NCBI GenBank assembly: GCA_944360115.1
Contig: CALVTH010000008.1
Location: 1 to 45,895, forward strand
From: an uncultured Clostridia bacterium
GTDB lineage: Bacteria > Bacillota > Clostridia > Christensenellales > CAG-917
Length of the DNA stretch: 45,895 nucleotides
Direction: 5' to 3'
Shown here piece by piece: positions 23,599 to 36,000 of this stretch. How positions within the stretch are numbered: position 1 is the stretch's first letter; each line of letters opens with the position of its first letter. The notes beneath the pieces are model-generated. The model had not been told where the DNA came from, did no database searches, and worked only from the letters and a program-made list of their open reading frames with translations. A program made the position numbers and the translations under genes.

Positions 23599-23666
23599 GC
23601 GACGGGGCGGCGCGTCCGCATCCCCGCGGGGCGGGGTTTTCAGGCGGATTTGTCAAGAGGCAATCC

Positions 23667-23712
23667 GAAAAAGGCGGAAGGAAATTTTTTCCTGCCGCTT
23701 TTCTTTTTCTGA
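23667..23712 (+). terminator. Terminator after the PIG-L gene
   Basis: An imperfect stem (AAAAAGGCGGAAGGAAA against TTTCCTGCCGCTTTT, one bulge and one mismatch) is followed by CTTTTTC. Confidence 0.7.
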
Positions 23713-23997
23713 CGGTGGCGGAAAGCGTCGCAAAACCGTCGTCGGAATGGCGGGAAAATTCCGTCGGGCGGCGATGTTTTTCCGTTTTACTCGGCAGGGT
23801 ATAATTGCTTGAAAACGCGGTTTATATCTTTGTTTTGACCGTTTATCGTGCTTTTTCGGCAAAATTCGCGTGCGGTTCGGCGGGGAAAAGCGCGGCGCCG
23901 AGGGGCGGGAAACGGGGGCGTCGCGAGGGGGCGCGGGCGGCGAAAAAGCGCGGCGAAAAAATAGGATTTAATGGTTGTTAAATGTAATTAACGGGTA
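23713..23997. other. Gap before the giant gene
   Basis: No gene is seen. A lone TATAAT at 23810-23815 (poor -35) may be a secondary promoter. A G-rich stretch (23875-23950) is followed by an abruptly AT-rich one (~23960-23995) with GTTAA/TTAAC inverted arms, placed like an UP element before the main promoter. Confidence 0.4.
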
Positions 23998-24026
23998 TTG
24001 ACGAGCAGGCGATTGTGGCTTATAAT
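23998..24026 (+). promoter_or_regulatory. Promoter of the giant lipoprotein gene
   Basis: TTGACG (23998-24003), a 17-base spacer and TATAAT (24021-24026). The predicted leader is about 60 bases. AT-rich DNA lies directly upstream. Confidence 0.85.
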
Positions 24027-24094
24027 TCATACTGTCTATTAGTCTCACGTGCATCGCGTGTGCGCAATGTGTGCGGAGGCTCTTGGAGGGAATT

Positions 24095-27000
24095 ATGAGA
24101 AAACTCAAGACAGTCCTGCTCATCATCGTGATGCTGTGCCTCGTATGCGGTACTCTTGCCGCCTGCAACCCCAAGGGTGGCGGCCCCGCCGATCCCGGTA
24201 CGCCCGATGACACCACGCCGTCGAATGTCAACGCCATTTCGAGTACGGCAGCGTACGCCGCGTTCAGAGAAGCGGCGCTGAATACATACCCCGGGAATTA
24301 TTACAATTTCGGGTTGACGCTGGGCCTCGATTATGTCAAGGACGAGAACGGTCGTTATTATTCCGTCAAGATTCAGGCGGCAATCGACCCCGAAAACGAC
24401 GAGAATTCCCAGCTGCTCATCGAGCTGTGGAGGACGACTGCGGACGGAGCGGACGACACTCTGCTGCTCGGCTTCTACTACTATGACGGCACCGTCGTTT
24501 ACGACTGCACCGGCATAAAGAAGGGCGCCACCGTCGTCAAGACGCAGGACCTCAACATGACCGCCGTCGCCAAAGCCGTCAACACCGCGCTCGGCGGCAC
24601 CAGCATCGGCAGCCTGCTCATCGAAAACCTCCTCGGCATCGAACTCGGCGACCTCGGTACGGTCGAAGGTCTGTTGAGCATCCTCTTCGGAAAGACCGCC
24701 CGTATGATAACCGCGGCGGACGGCACCGTCGAATATCAGATCCCCCTCAATCTGGCTTCCCTCCTCAGCGTTGTGGGCGGACTGCTTGCTCCCGACGGCC
24801 TCCTCGGTTCTTACAGCGATCTCGTCAATCAGATCGGCGACATCCTCGGTCTCGACCTCTCCATGCTTCCCGCACTCGTGGATTCTTCCGCGATTTACAT
24901 GATTTCCTCCGTCAGGAAGGGCGATGACGGCGTCACCAGACTCGTCAGCGGTCCCACTTTCCAGATAGGTCTCGACTTCAACACCGCCGGCACTTCCCTC
25001 GAAGGAAGCGTGGGCATTATCCAGAGCGAACTCGACATCAACCTCGGCATCGACGAAATCTCCGTCGGCGCGGACGCTCCCTCCATCAATGTCAGGGATT
25101 ATCTCGTCTCCGTCAGGGAACTCGACATCGACGACCTCGACGAGTATTCGCCTCTTACCCTCGAACTCGGTCTCGAACTCAATCTCGACCTCAAGAAGAA
25201 CAGCTTCGAGGTGCAGACCATTCTCGCGTCTCTCGGCTCGCTGTTCGGCGATGTCTCCATCCCCGAAGCGCTCAAGACCCTCAACATCGACATAGCCGAG
25301 GACACTTCTCTCACGCTCGGTATCGACATCGCCGCCGAAATCAATATGCGCGATCCCGCCGGCACCAATCTCCTCGTCACCATTACGGGCAAGGACGGCA
25401 AGGTGCGCGGCACGGTTGCCTATGTCGGCTCCGAACAGGCTCTCTTCGCCGACCTTACGGGCATCCTCGGCAGGAACGCCAAAGTCATGGTGAGCGGCTT
25501 CAACCTGAACGAATTCCTGTCCGAACAGATAGACGGGCTGCTCATAACCATACGCGACGCAATCGCGGGGCTGTCCGGCAGCGCTCAGCAGTCCGCGCAG
25601 GCTGAATACGACGCGGCGGTCACCGAGCCCATTGCCAACGGCGACATCGTCAAATACTATGTGGCCTCGTCCAGCGACGACGAACCCGCGAACCTCGACA
25701 CCGTCGGTCTCATTCAGGCCCTCCTCGGCGCAATCGAGGTGGATATGAACGGCGACATCTTCAATATCGAGGGTATCGGCGTCACCATTACCAAACAGAT
25801 TCTCAACAGCATACTGTCCCTTGCCGGAGTGCAGGGCACCCTCCCCATAATGGGCGACATCAGACTGCAGTACGCCAACCCCGGCTTCGGCGAAACCAAG
25901 ACCGTCGACATCTCGGGTCTGGCTCTCGGCGTCGACGACGGCACCGGCAACCTCAGAACCCTGCTCGACCTCGGTCTGGGGATGAGTATCCGTATGGGAA
26001 CAATCGAGGATTCCGAGGCGTACGAGAACACGCTTGCCGCCATACGCGCGGGCAACGCCAATCACGAGTACGCCAATCTGCTCACTTTCGAGCAACTGCT
26101 CGACATCAACAATGTCAACATAGCCGACATCCTCGGCAATGTCGGCACCGTCAGCGTCGATATGTCGCTTGGTATCGACATCAACGCAATCGGCGGCGAC
26201 TTCCTCGAATTCGGCTACGACAGCGACAGCATAGTGCTCAAACTGCTGGCGGCGTTTGCCGACGAAGAGGGCATTGACGCCAACGCAATCCTCAAACTTG
26301 CCGCGGACATCAACCTCTCCTCGCTGCTCGCAACTGACCCCGTGACGGGCGCTCTCTCGTTCAATGTCAAGGGTCTGCTCGACGCCAACCTTTACCTCGC
26401 GTTGCTCACGGGCGAGGACGCCGAACCCGCTCTCGAACTGTGGCTCAACGGCGGCGTGGTGTATCTCGTCACCGACCTTCTCGGCGGCATGAACATCAAG
26501 GTAGATCTCGCGCCTTTCCTCGCTATGGCGGACGATTCGCAGGCGGGCGGCAGTTCTTCTGCGGCTCTCACCGCGGCGGACGGCGAAGAGAACACTTCGC
26601 TCGACATCAACCTCATCCTCTCGTTGCTCGCGGGCGTGGGAGTGGGCGACACCTACATCGATGTCTACCTTGCGTCCTTCACGCTCACGCAACTGTTCGG
26701 TCTGCTCGGGCTTGATCTCGGCGGCGCCACGATAAAACTCATCGGCGAAGGCGACGGCGAAGCCAGCATCGACGGCGGCGTCAAAATCGAACTCGGCGAC
26801 GGGCTCAACCTCGGTCAGGCGGGTATCGACATCTATCTCGGCATAGGTCGCAACGCCGCGATCTCCCTGTCGCTCGGCGGCTTCGGCGCGGGTATCGGCG
26901 CCAACGCCAACGCCATAATCCCCGAGGATAAGGCGAACAAGTGCGCCGAAGTCCTCGAAAATCCCTTTGTCTATCTCTACCTCGAAGCGGGTATGGACGC

Positions 27001-30000
27001 GTATGTCGCGGCGCAGGGTATTCCTCTCGGCGAAGACCTCGGCAACATAGTCATCGGCGAGGACATAGACATCGGATATTCCTTTGAAATAGAAGGTTAT
27101 CTCGACCTCAGACCCATAGTCGCCAAACTGTTCGGCGGGGAAGTCTCCTACGCCGGCAACAAGACCCAGCTTGCAATCAAACTCAGCAAGAACGACGGCA
27201 GCGACAAGACCGTCGTCATCGGCGTCTATTACAAGGACGGCAGGGCGTATCTCGACCTGAGCGCGCTCGGCATTGCTCCCGCGTCCGTCGAAATCGACCT
27301 CATGGCGCTCATAGTCGGTCTGGCCATGGCGGATGTCGAACCTCTCGCGGGTGGTCAGGCGCTTTCCTCCGCCGACCCCGTCGAGGGCGGTAACGATGTT
27401 GTCAAAGCCGCCGTCGACCTCGCACTCAAGATAGGCTCCAAGGGCTTCAGCATCACTCTCGTGCAGGGTCTCACCGAAATCCTCGCGCAGTATGTCGCGG
27501 GCATCGAGAGCATGGAACTCGACGCGTTGCTCGCAGTCGACTGGTCGGGCGCGGAAGGCAGCGATCTGCTCGCCCTCAGCCTCGGTCTCACCGACGAAAC
27601 GGGCAAGCCTCTCGCGAGCTTCGGCCTCAGCGTCGGACAGATCGGTCTCGGCATTGCCAAGGAACTCGGCGACGGCGAGGGTATGGTGCAGATGAAAGCC
27701 ATTCCCGACGACGACACCCTGGCTACGATGACCTCCATAGGTTCCGTCGTCACCGAGAATTACACCGCAATCGAAACCGCGGCGGACGCGCAGGCGTACA
27801 CGGGCGACCTCTTCTATTACTGGACGGGCGCCTATCTGCCGTTCACGCTGTCCAAGGCCATTGAAATCTACTACAACGGCGGCAACGGCGGCAATACGCT
27901 CTACATAGCGCAGACCGACTCCGACGGTTCGGTGTCCTATGTCGCCGCGAGCATGATTCAGGCTCAGGCCGCAAGCAAGGTTTACAAGGACGCGAACGGC
28001 ACCGTCGAGTACACTCTCGCCGACGGTATCGCCCTCTATTACGCGGACGGCAACAAACTGTACTCCAGCGCGATAGGCTTCAACCTCACCCTTCCTGCCG
28101 TGCACCTCGAACTCAAAGCGGAAATCGAGATGGGCACCACCCCCGGGGAGAGCACCTGGACGATAGGCAGCTGGATAAGCAACTTCCTCGGCGAAGAGAC
28201 CGACGACGCGATCAAGAGCTTCGTGTCGCAGTTGCTGGTGCAGTTCCAGCTGGTTGAAGAGACCATGGTCACGATAGGTCTCGACCTCGGCATCAATCTC
28301 AGGTTCAACCCCGAGAACATTGCGGACATCAACTACATCCTCGCTCACTCCGACCTCGCGCTCGTCGTGTCTGCGACCGACGCCGACGGTCTGACCGAAG
28401 AACTGCTGTCCCTCTATGTCATCGCCAACGAAGACACGGGCAAGAGCACTCTGTATGTCGCCACCAAGAGCGGCGGGCTCATCGACGGCCTCAAGGTCAA
28501 GGTGCCCGACATCGACCTCGGCGCCCTCGTCGGCAGCCTCACCGGCTCCGACGACACCGCTCAGGGTCAGGCGCTCTCCGCCAACGCTTATTCCAGCGCG
28601 GACGGCGACACGAGCGGAGAAGGCGATGTCCTGTCTGTATTAGAAGGACTTCTTGCCAACTGTATATATAGTATTGTTGTTAATAACAGCGGCGTGACCC
28701 TCAGCCTCGGCGCCTCTCTCGTGGCGTATGTGCTGTCTCTCATCCCCGCGACCGGCGTGCCTTCGCCCACCGACCCCGGTTTCCAGGATTTTGCCGATTC
28801 CTTCGTGCAGCTCAATCCCGCCAAGAGTTATCTCTCGCTCCTCGTCGGCGACAACGCGGGCGGTCTCGGCGGCAAATTCGCGCTGGAAGTCGGTCTCGGC
28901 ATAGACCCCGTCTACTTCAGCCTCGGACTCGGCGGACTCAACATCGATTTCGCGGGTGACGAGCTGTTCGGCAACGGCATCCAGACCGAAGAGGAATTCT
29001 TTGCCGATTATACCAGCCTGTACGACATCGAAGCGCTGTCTCTCGACCTCACTGTCGACCTCAACCTCAAGCTCAAGAACACCAACGCCAACGAGGACGG
29101 CACCCTCGATGTGGGGGCGCTCCTCGACGCTCTCATCGGCGAGGCGCTGGTCACATTCGGGCTCGAAATCCCCGAGGACCTCATCCTCGGTGCCGAACTC
29201 TATGTCGGCGCCAACCTCTCCTTCAACAGTGCGGAAGACACCCAGGTTGTCCTCGAACTGCGCGACACCGCGTCGGGCGACACCGTGTTCGGCGCATATC
29301 TCGACGGCCCCACTCTCTGGGTCAGGGGCGGCGTGCTGCCCATAGGCAATTTCGTGGTCGAGAACACCGGATTTGCCCAGCTCATAGTCGACACCGTGAA
29401 CGAACTGCTCGCGAGACTCAACGACGATAAGGCCGACGGCACGGCGGAAGCCATGACTGCGGCGGACGAGGCGGCGTCCGATTCCTTCGACATCTTCCTC
29501 GAACTCGCCAACGAGCGTATCGCGCTCTCGCTCACCGAGACCTTCATCGTGGCTCTCATCTCCGCGATTGCGGGCGACGGCGCTCAGACCGCCACCGACA
29601 TCGCCGGTATCATCGAGAAACTCAACCTCGGCGCGGAAGTCAAGGCGGAAGTGGACTTCTCCACCTTCACCATCGACATCGGGCTTACATCCAACCTCAT
29701 AGACCTCGGACTCAAGATCGTCGAGCCGCGTATCTCGCTCAGCAAGAGCGATAAGGTGACGACCGCCATAGGTTCGCTCAACCCCGACGATTTCAACAGC
29801 TATTCCACCAGCACCAAGGTGAAGGCGACCGTCGACCTCACTCTCGACATCGACCTCACCGAAGGTGATGTCTCCCTGTCCGACCTCATCGATGTCGCGC
29901 TCGGACTCGATTCCGTGCAGGCGGGTCTCAACGGCTACGACGAACTCATAACCGCAAACGACGCGGTCGCGGCGGCGGCTGCCGGCACCAAACTCTACAA

Positions 30001-33000
30001 GTTCGTCGACGGCGTTGCCGAAGCCTTCGTCGGCACCGAAGCCGAAATCAGGGATTACTATGCCTCCACGGGCAAGAGTCTCTATCAGGCGGGCGGCGTT
30101 GCCGCGGGCACCGGAAGGGATGTCCTCAACGCGCTGCTCAATTCTCTCGGACTCGAGCTCATCCTCTCCGAGAACATAACCACCGACATCGGTATCCACA
30201 TCGAGGCTCTGCTCGACCTTACCGCGCTCGGCGACTTCAAGTCCCTCAACGAAAACGACGCCAAAGCCTTGCTCAAGAAGGGCGGTTATCTCTATCAGAA
30301 AGCCACCGACGGCTCCTATGTTGAATTTGCGGGAGACGAAGCCGAAATCACCTCCGTGTATGCGGGCGGCGGCACGCTGTACACCTTCGGCGCGCTCGTC
30401 GATTCCATTTTCGCGGGTGACTTCGCAAGCCTGTCCGGCGGGGTGTCCGTCAACTTTGAAACGCTCCTCGGCGCGCTCGAAGCCTATGTCCAGCTCCGTC
30501 TCAACAACACTTACATCGACATCTACTTCGCGGGCGGTATGCTCTATATCGACCTCACCACATTCGGCGGCTCCAAGATTGCTCTCGATGTGATGTGGCT
30601 CATCGACGCGCTGTCCGCAAGCGACGACGCGGCGGGCTCCTCCGAAGCGATGACCGCCGACGGCGAGACTCCCGTTGCCGAGAGCAACACGACCAATGTC
30701 ATCCTCGGACTGGTCAACGCCATAATCAAGAGCGTGTCTCTGCAGACCGCGGTCACCGGCGTGGGCGGCAACCTCTTCAAGGGCGGGCTCAGCCTCAAGG
30801 CTATGCTCGGCAGCGAAGTGCTGTCCCTCGTGTTCAGCCAGCTCATCGGCGAGGAAGTCACCGTCGAAGACCTGCTCTTCGGCGACGACGCCAACCTCAC
30901 TCTCAAACTCCAGCCGCAGGATAACGGCAACAAACTGCTCGAACTCGGTCTCCACGCGCCCACCGAGAGCGGCGTGACGGTCGACCTCGGGCTCGGTGCG
31001 GGTCTCAAGGCGAGCTTCGCCGATCCCACCGTCACCCTCATTTCCCAGAACGAAAGGGCGGAATTCACCGATGTCACGGGCATTGTCGAGAACATTCTCG
31101 CAATTGTCAACGGCACCGCCACCGACGCGCAGGGCTCGCAGTATGTGATGTTCAGCGTCATGGGCAGGGTGTACTTCGATGTCAACGGCAACGCGCAGTA
31201 CGAACTCGGCGACACGGTCAACTCGCTCATAGGTTCGTTGCTCGCCGTCTACATCGAGAATCTCGTGTTCAACCTCAACATCGACGAGAGCGCCACGGCG
31301 GGTATAGGCTTCCGCCTCACCGCGGGTCTCGATGTCGCGGAACTTGCGGCAATCGATTTCAACGCCTGCAAGACAGACGGCGCGCTCGACTTCACCAAGT
31401 TCCTCAAGGCCTTCCTCACCGAGGTGCCCAGCCTCAAGATTGCCCTCGAACTCATCGAACTCGACGAGACGCTCAACTTCGCCAAGTACAGCAAGGCAGA
31501 CGCCGAAGCGGGTTATGTCGAAGAGGATGATTATGTCGTCAAGGGCGGCATCTACATCCAGAACGGCAACCTGTATCTCGACGGCACCAGCGTCTTCGAC
31601 GTGGCGGAGAACTACTCCTTCGTGCCCAACTTCACCAAGTTCGTTGCAGACCTCATCGAGGTGCCCGGCGAGGGCGACGGCTCCGACGACGCGGCGGAGG
31701 GCAGCGCTTTGTCCGCAAGCGTCGACGCGTACTCCTCCGCGGACACCGTGTTGCAGAGAAACGCGCTGTTGCAGGTGATTGCCTCCAGCAAGACGCTCAA
31801 GATAGTCATCACCAAGTCCATCCTCAGCGTGCTGCTCGTCACGCTTATGCCCGACCTCGGCGACATCACCGATGTCTTTGACAAACTTGATGTCTCCCTC
31901 GGTCTCGACGCGGAAGCGCCCGACGAAATCTTCATCAATCTCGGCATCGACCTCGGCAAGGGTGATTCCACTCAGAGCATAGGTCTCTCGCTCGGCGGCA
32001 TAGTCGTCGAATTCGGCGAAGACGCCGACAGGAGCGTCGTGCCCGAGTACATCACCGCGCAGAAGTCGCCCGACGGCAGCACCGATGTGCCGCTCACGGC
32101 TTTCTACGATTCCATCATCCGTCTGTCGACCTCCATCGAGCTTGAACTCGGCATCACCGAGGGCACCCTCGACTTCGGCGGATTCCTCAAGGATATCCTC
32201 GGCGACCTCAGCGGTGTGGTCATCGACATGCCCGCCACCGCGAAGGGTTATTCTTCCGCGCACATCCGTCTCGACCTTGCGGTCATGCTGGATATGTACG
32301 ATCCCGCTCAGTCCGAGATTTACATCGAGGTGTACAACCTCTCCAACGAAGCCGGCGCAGAGGTCAAGTGGCTCGGCGTCTACTACACCGGAATGACGCT
32401 GTACCTCGATCTGTCCTTCCTCGGATTGCCCAAGATCGCCGTGCCGCTCACTCTCATCAGCGACTACATCGACGAATATCTCGGCTTCCTGCTCGACAGC
32501 GACATCTATAACACCGTCGTCATCGACGGCAGCTCTTCCGCGGAAGGACTCACCGCCGCAGACGAGCCCGAAACAGAGTCTCTCACCCTGCAGGAGAAGA
32601 CCGTCAAACTGCTCATAAGCAAGAGAACCGTCGTCCTGTCGCTCGGCAACTATATGCTGCGCTATGTCCTCAGCCTCTTCGATATCGGCGGCAAGACTCT
32701 CGAGGACCTCGTCTATGAGAATCTCGAAGGCGGTCTCGACCTGTCGATCAATTACGACGAACTGCTCAACCTCGAAATCGGCGCCTATCTCGAACTCGAA
32801 GGCGACCGCTTCGTACCCGTTACCGTCACCGCCGAGAAATACGCCGACGCAATCAACAATGCAATCGCGGACGGAGAAGAGTATTACGGACAATTCGTCC
32901 GCTACACCGCCGACGACGCGGTGAATATCGCCGACTATGCCTACACGCTTGCCGACGAGGAAGCCGGTACCTACCGTCTGCTCAGCACGTCCGACAAGAA

Positions 33001-36000
33001 CTCCGGCAACGCCGGCAACGCCGACTTCCCCTACGTCGCGCCCGAAGACAGGTATAAGAGCGAGAAACTGTCCTCCGTGTCCGTCGGCACGGTCGTCTAT
33101 CAGCGCGTCGCGGGCGACGCCCTCAACAAGGGCGTGAACGACATGCACCTCGCCCTCGATCTCGGTATCAAGAACTTCGAACTGTCCTTCATAACCGAGC
33201 GCGAACCGCTGCTCACCGGCGACGAACTCAAGTCCTATATGGACTTCAATACCGCCGAGACGGTCACCGTCAGCGAAACCATTTCGCTCGACCTGCTCTT
33301 TGCGCAGAACGCGTCCGACATCAGCCTCGTCGACCTGCTCAATTACCTCTTCGAGGGCAGCTCCGAGGAACTCGAAGCCTTCATCACCGCTGCGGGTCTC
33401 AGCGGCGGCGACCTCAACCGCGCAATCGACGTCGTGGTGGCTCTCGAATTCAGGCTCGGCGCATTCCTCAACTATCTGCGTTCGCTCGACGCGCAATTCG
33501 ACCTCAGGTACGGCACTGCGCGTGACCAGCTGCTCAGCCTCGGAGAAAACGTCGACCTCATCACCTTCGTCAACGCCATCACCGCGGTCATGGGCGCAAA
33601 GAAAGTGCCCAACGCGAGCGGCTCGATTTACTACGTCGACAACAACGTCGACGACCTCGTCGGTCTCGAAGACCTGCTCGAGTTTGTCAACGCTTCCGTG
33701 AGAATAGTCACCAACGGCAAGTCGGAGGACGGCAACGACGACGGCACCAAGCACGATATCCTCGGCGTCTACTTCGTCGGCGGCGAGTTCGTCGAAGCCA
33801 CCGCGGATACTCCCGACAGCGTGCAGAGGTACTCCAACTTCTTCCGCTCCGAAACGGGTATCTACGGATACGTCGACGGCACGTTCAAACTCATATCCGA
33901 AATCGAAAAAGGCGACGAGAACGGTTCGCAGGTCTATTCCGGCGACAGGTACGGATACGATGCGTCGTATATGTATCCCAACGATCGCGGCACCTACATC
34001 CGCAAGGACGCCGGTCTCTACGTCGATCTCAGCTATCTCGGTCAGCCCAGCATTTACATGGCGCTGTCCGAACTGCAGAACTTCATAGGAAGCCTCATGT
34101 CGGACAGCTCCGCGGCGTCCGAAGCGCTGACCGCCGACGACGGTTCCTCCTCCGTCTCTTCCGACGAAGAGGTCGCCCCTCCGTCCGTCAGTCTCGGTTC
34201 GTTCGCCGAGAGTCTGCCGCTGCTTTCGAGCGAGATTGCGAGTTACATCAAGGCGTTCCTGTACGGCGTCAGAATGACGAGTTCCTTCATTCAGGTGCTT
34301 CTGCAGGCAGACTACGTCAACAGCCTCCTCGGCTTGCTGATGGGCGAGAGCAGTCTCCTCCCCGAAGGGACCAACCAGCCTTACCTCACCATCTACACCG
34401 ACGTCAACAACTACAACTACACTTACGCTGCCACTTATAACGCCGACGATCCCGATCAGACCATTACGGTGGTTGCCGACGCGGATCAGGTGGCGTTCGC
34501 CGACACGCGCTTCCACATTAACATCGACGACGAGAACGGTCTGTACTATGTCGATTACACGACGAACAGGCTCGAATTGCGCTCCACCATGTCCGAGAGT
34601 GAGGCGGCGGAGTATCAGGCGAAGGTCGATGCGGGAGAGAAAGGCTACAATTACTACGCCATCACTCCTATCGTCACCTACATTTACGTCGACGGCGAGT
34701 ACAAACTGTTCTCCGCGGCAACCGCGGCGGATAAGCGCAAAGCTCAACGCTATACCGTGACGGACAGCGATCACGGCGTCACCGAGGCGATGATCGGCGC
34801 CTATGTGTTCTACGAGGCGGTCGAGACCGCATACGGCGTAAGATACAACGAACTCGATTACCGCGTGCGTCTCGAATACGACGAAACTACCGGTGCATAT
34901 ATGCCGAAGTACGACGGCAGCGAAGTGTTCTTCGTGTATCCGCTCGCCGAGCAGAACCCTCTCATCGAAGTGGGTCTCTATCTGTGGGATTACAAGGCTA
35001 CGCTTTCCATCAATCTGCCCGAAACCGACGCACTTGACTACAGTTACGTGGCGGCAAGCGCGGAGGAAGTGGCGGCAGGTATCGGCCTCTACGAGAAGAG
35101 TCCCGTGTACGTGTACGAGTCCGCAAACATGATAGTGGACAGCGACGACGCGTTCATCTACTACAGGGGTAACTATCATCCCGTTTACGGCAACCTCTAC
35201 GTCCGCGGCACGGCGTCCTACGACAAAGTCGAAAATCAGAACGACTACACGCTCGACGGCACCTATTACGTGGCGTGTACCGACAGCAACATCATCTACT
35301 ACGTCGCTTTGAACGCCGACAACTACTATCAGCGCGTGATGTACGACGAGATATACACTCCCGTCAGCGCAACAAACGGCGGAACGTACTATGTGCGCGA
35401 AGCGCGTGACACCACGGAGATTTATCAGCCCGATATGTTCGTGGACTTCTCGGTTGCGTACAAGTTCGAGGCGACGGGCGGCGCAACGGCCACCAACGTC
35501 GACATCAGAAACCTGACGGGCATACATCCCAACTCTCTGTATCGTTACGACGAGTCGGCAGACCGGTGGGATGCGGCTGACGGCAACGTGACCGGTGCAG
35601 ACCACGCCAACAACATCTACATGGGTAACGAAATCTTGCACGTCTGGGACGCCAGCTCCGACAGGTTTGTCTCCTACGCGGAGTACGGCGCGCATGCGGG
35701 CAACGTTACCTTCTACATCGCGGAGCCCATCAAGTATGTCGACTCCTCCGAGTTGTACACCATCAGCCTGACCCTCCGCGGCAGCCTGTCGATTTCGGGC
35801 ATGGAGAATTACATCCCCGTCGAGGATTATGTCAAGGTGTCCGGAGGTAAGGAACTTGCCGAAGGCGCCGTCAGATACAATTACGACGAGGCGGAAGGCA
35901 AGTATGTCGAAGCCGAAGACGGCGAGTTCGTCAAGGTCAGCGGCAACGTTATGGCGCTCGGAGACATCCTCGGCGGAATCGTCGGCGATTTGTCCTCGCT

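Noticed and set aside
24020-28348. A 1,442-codon minus-strand open frame
   Set aside because: It is the same codon-bias shadow of the giant gene and runs through that gene's promoter.
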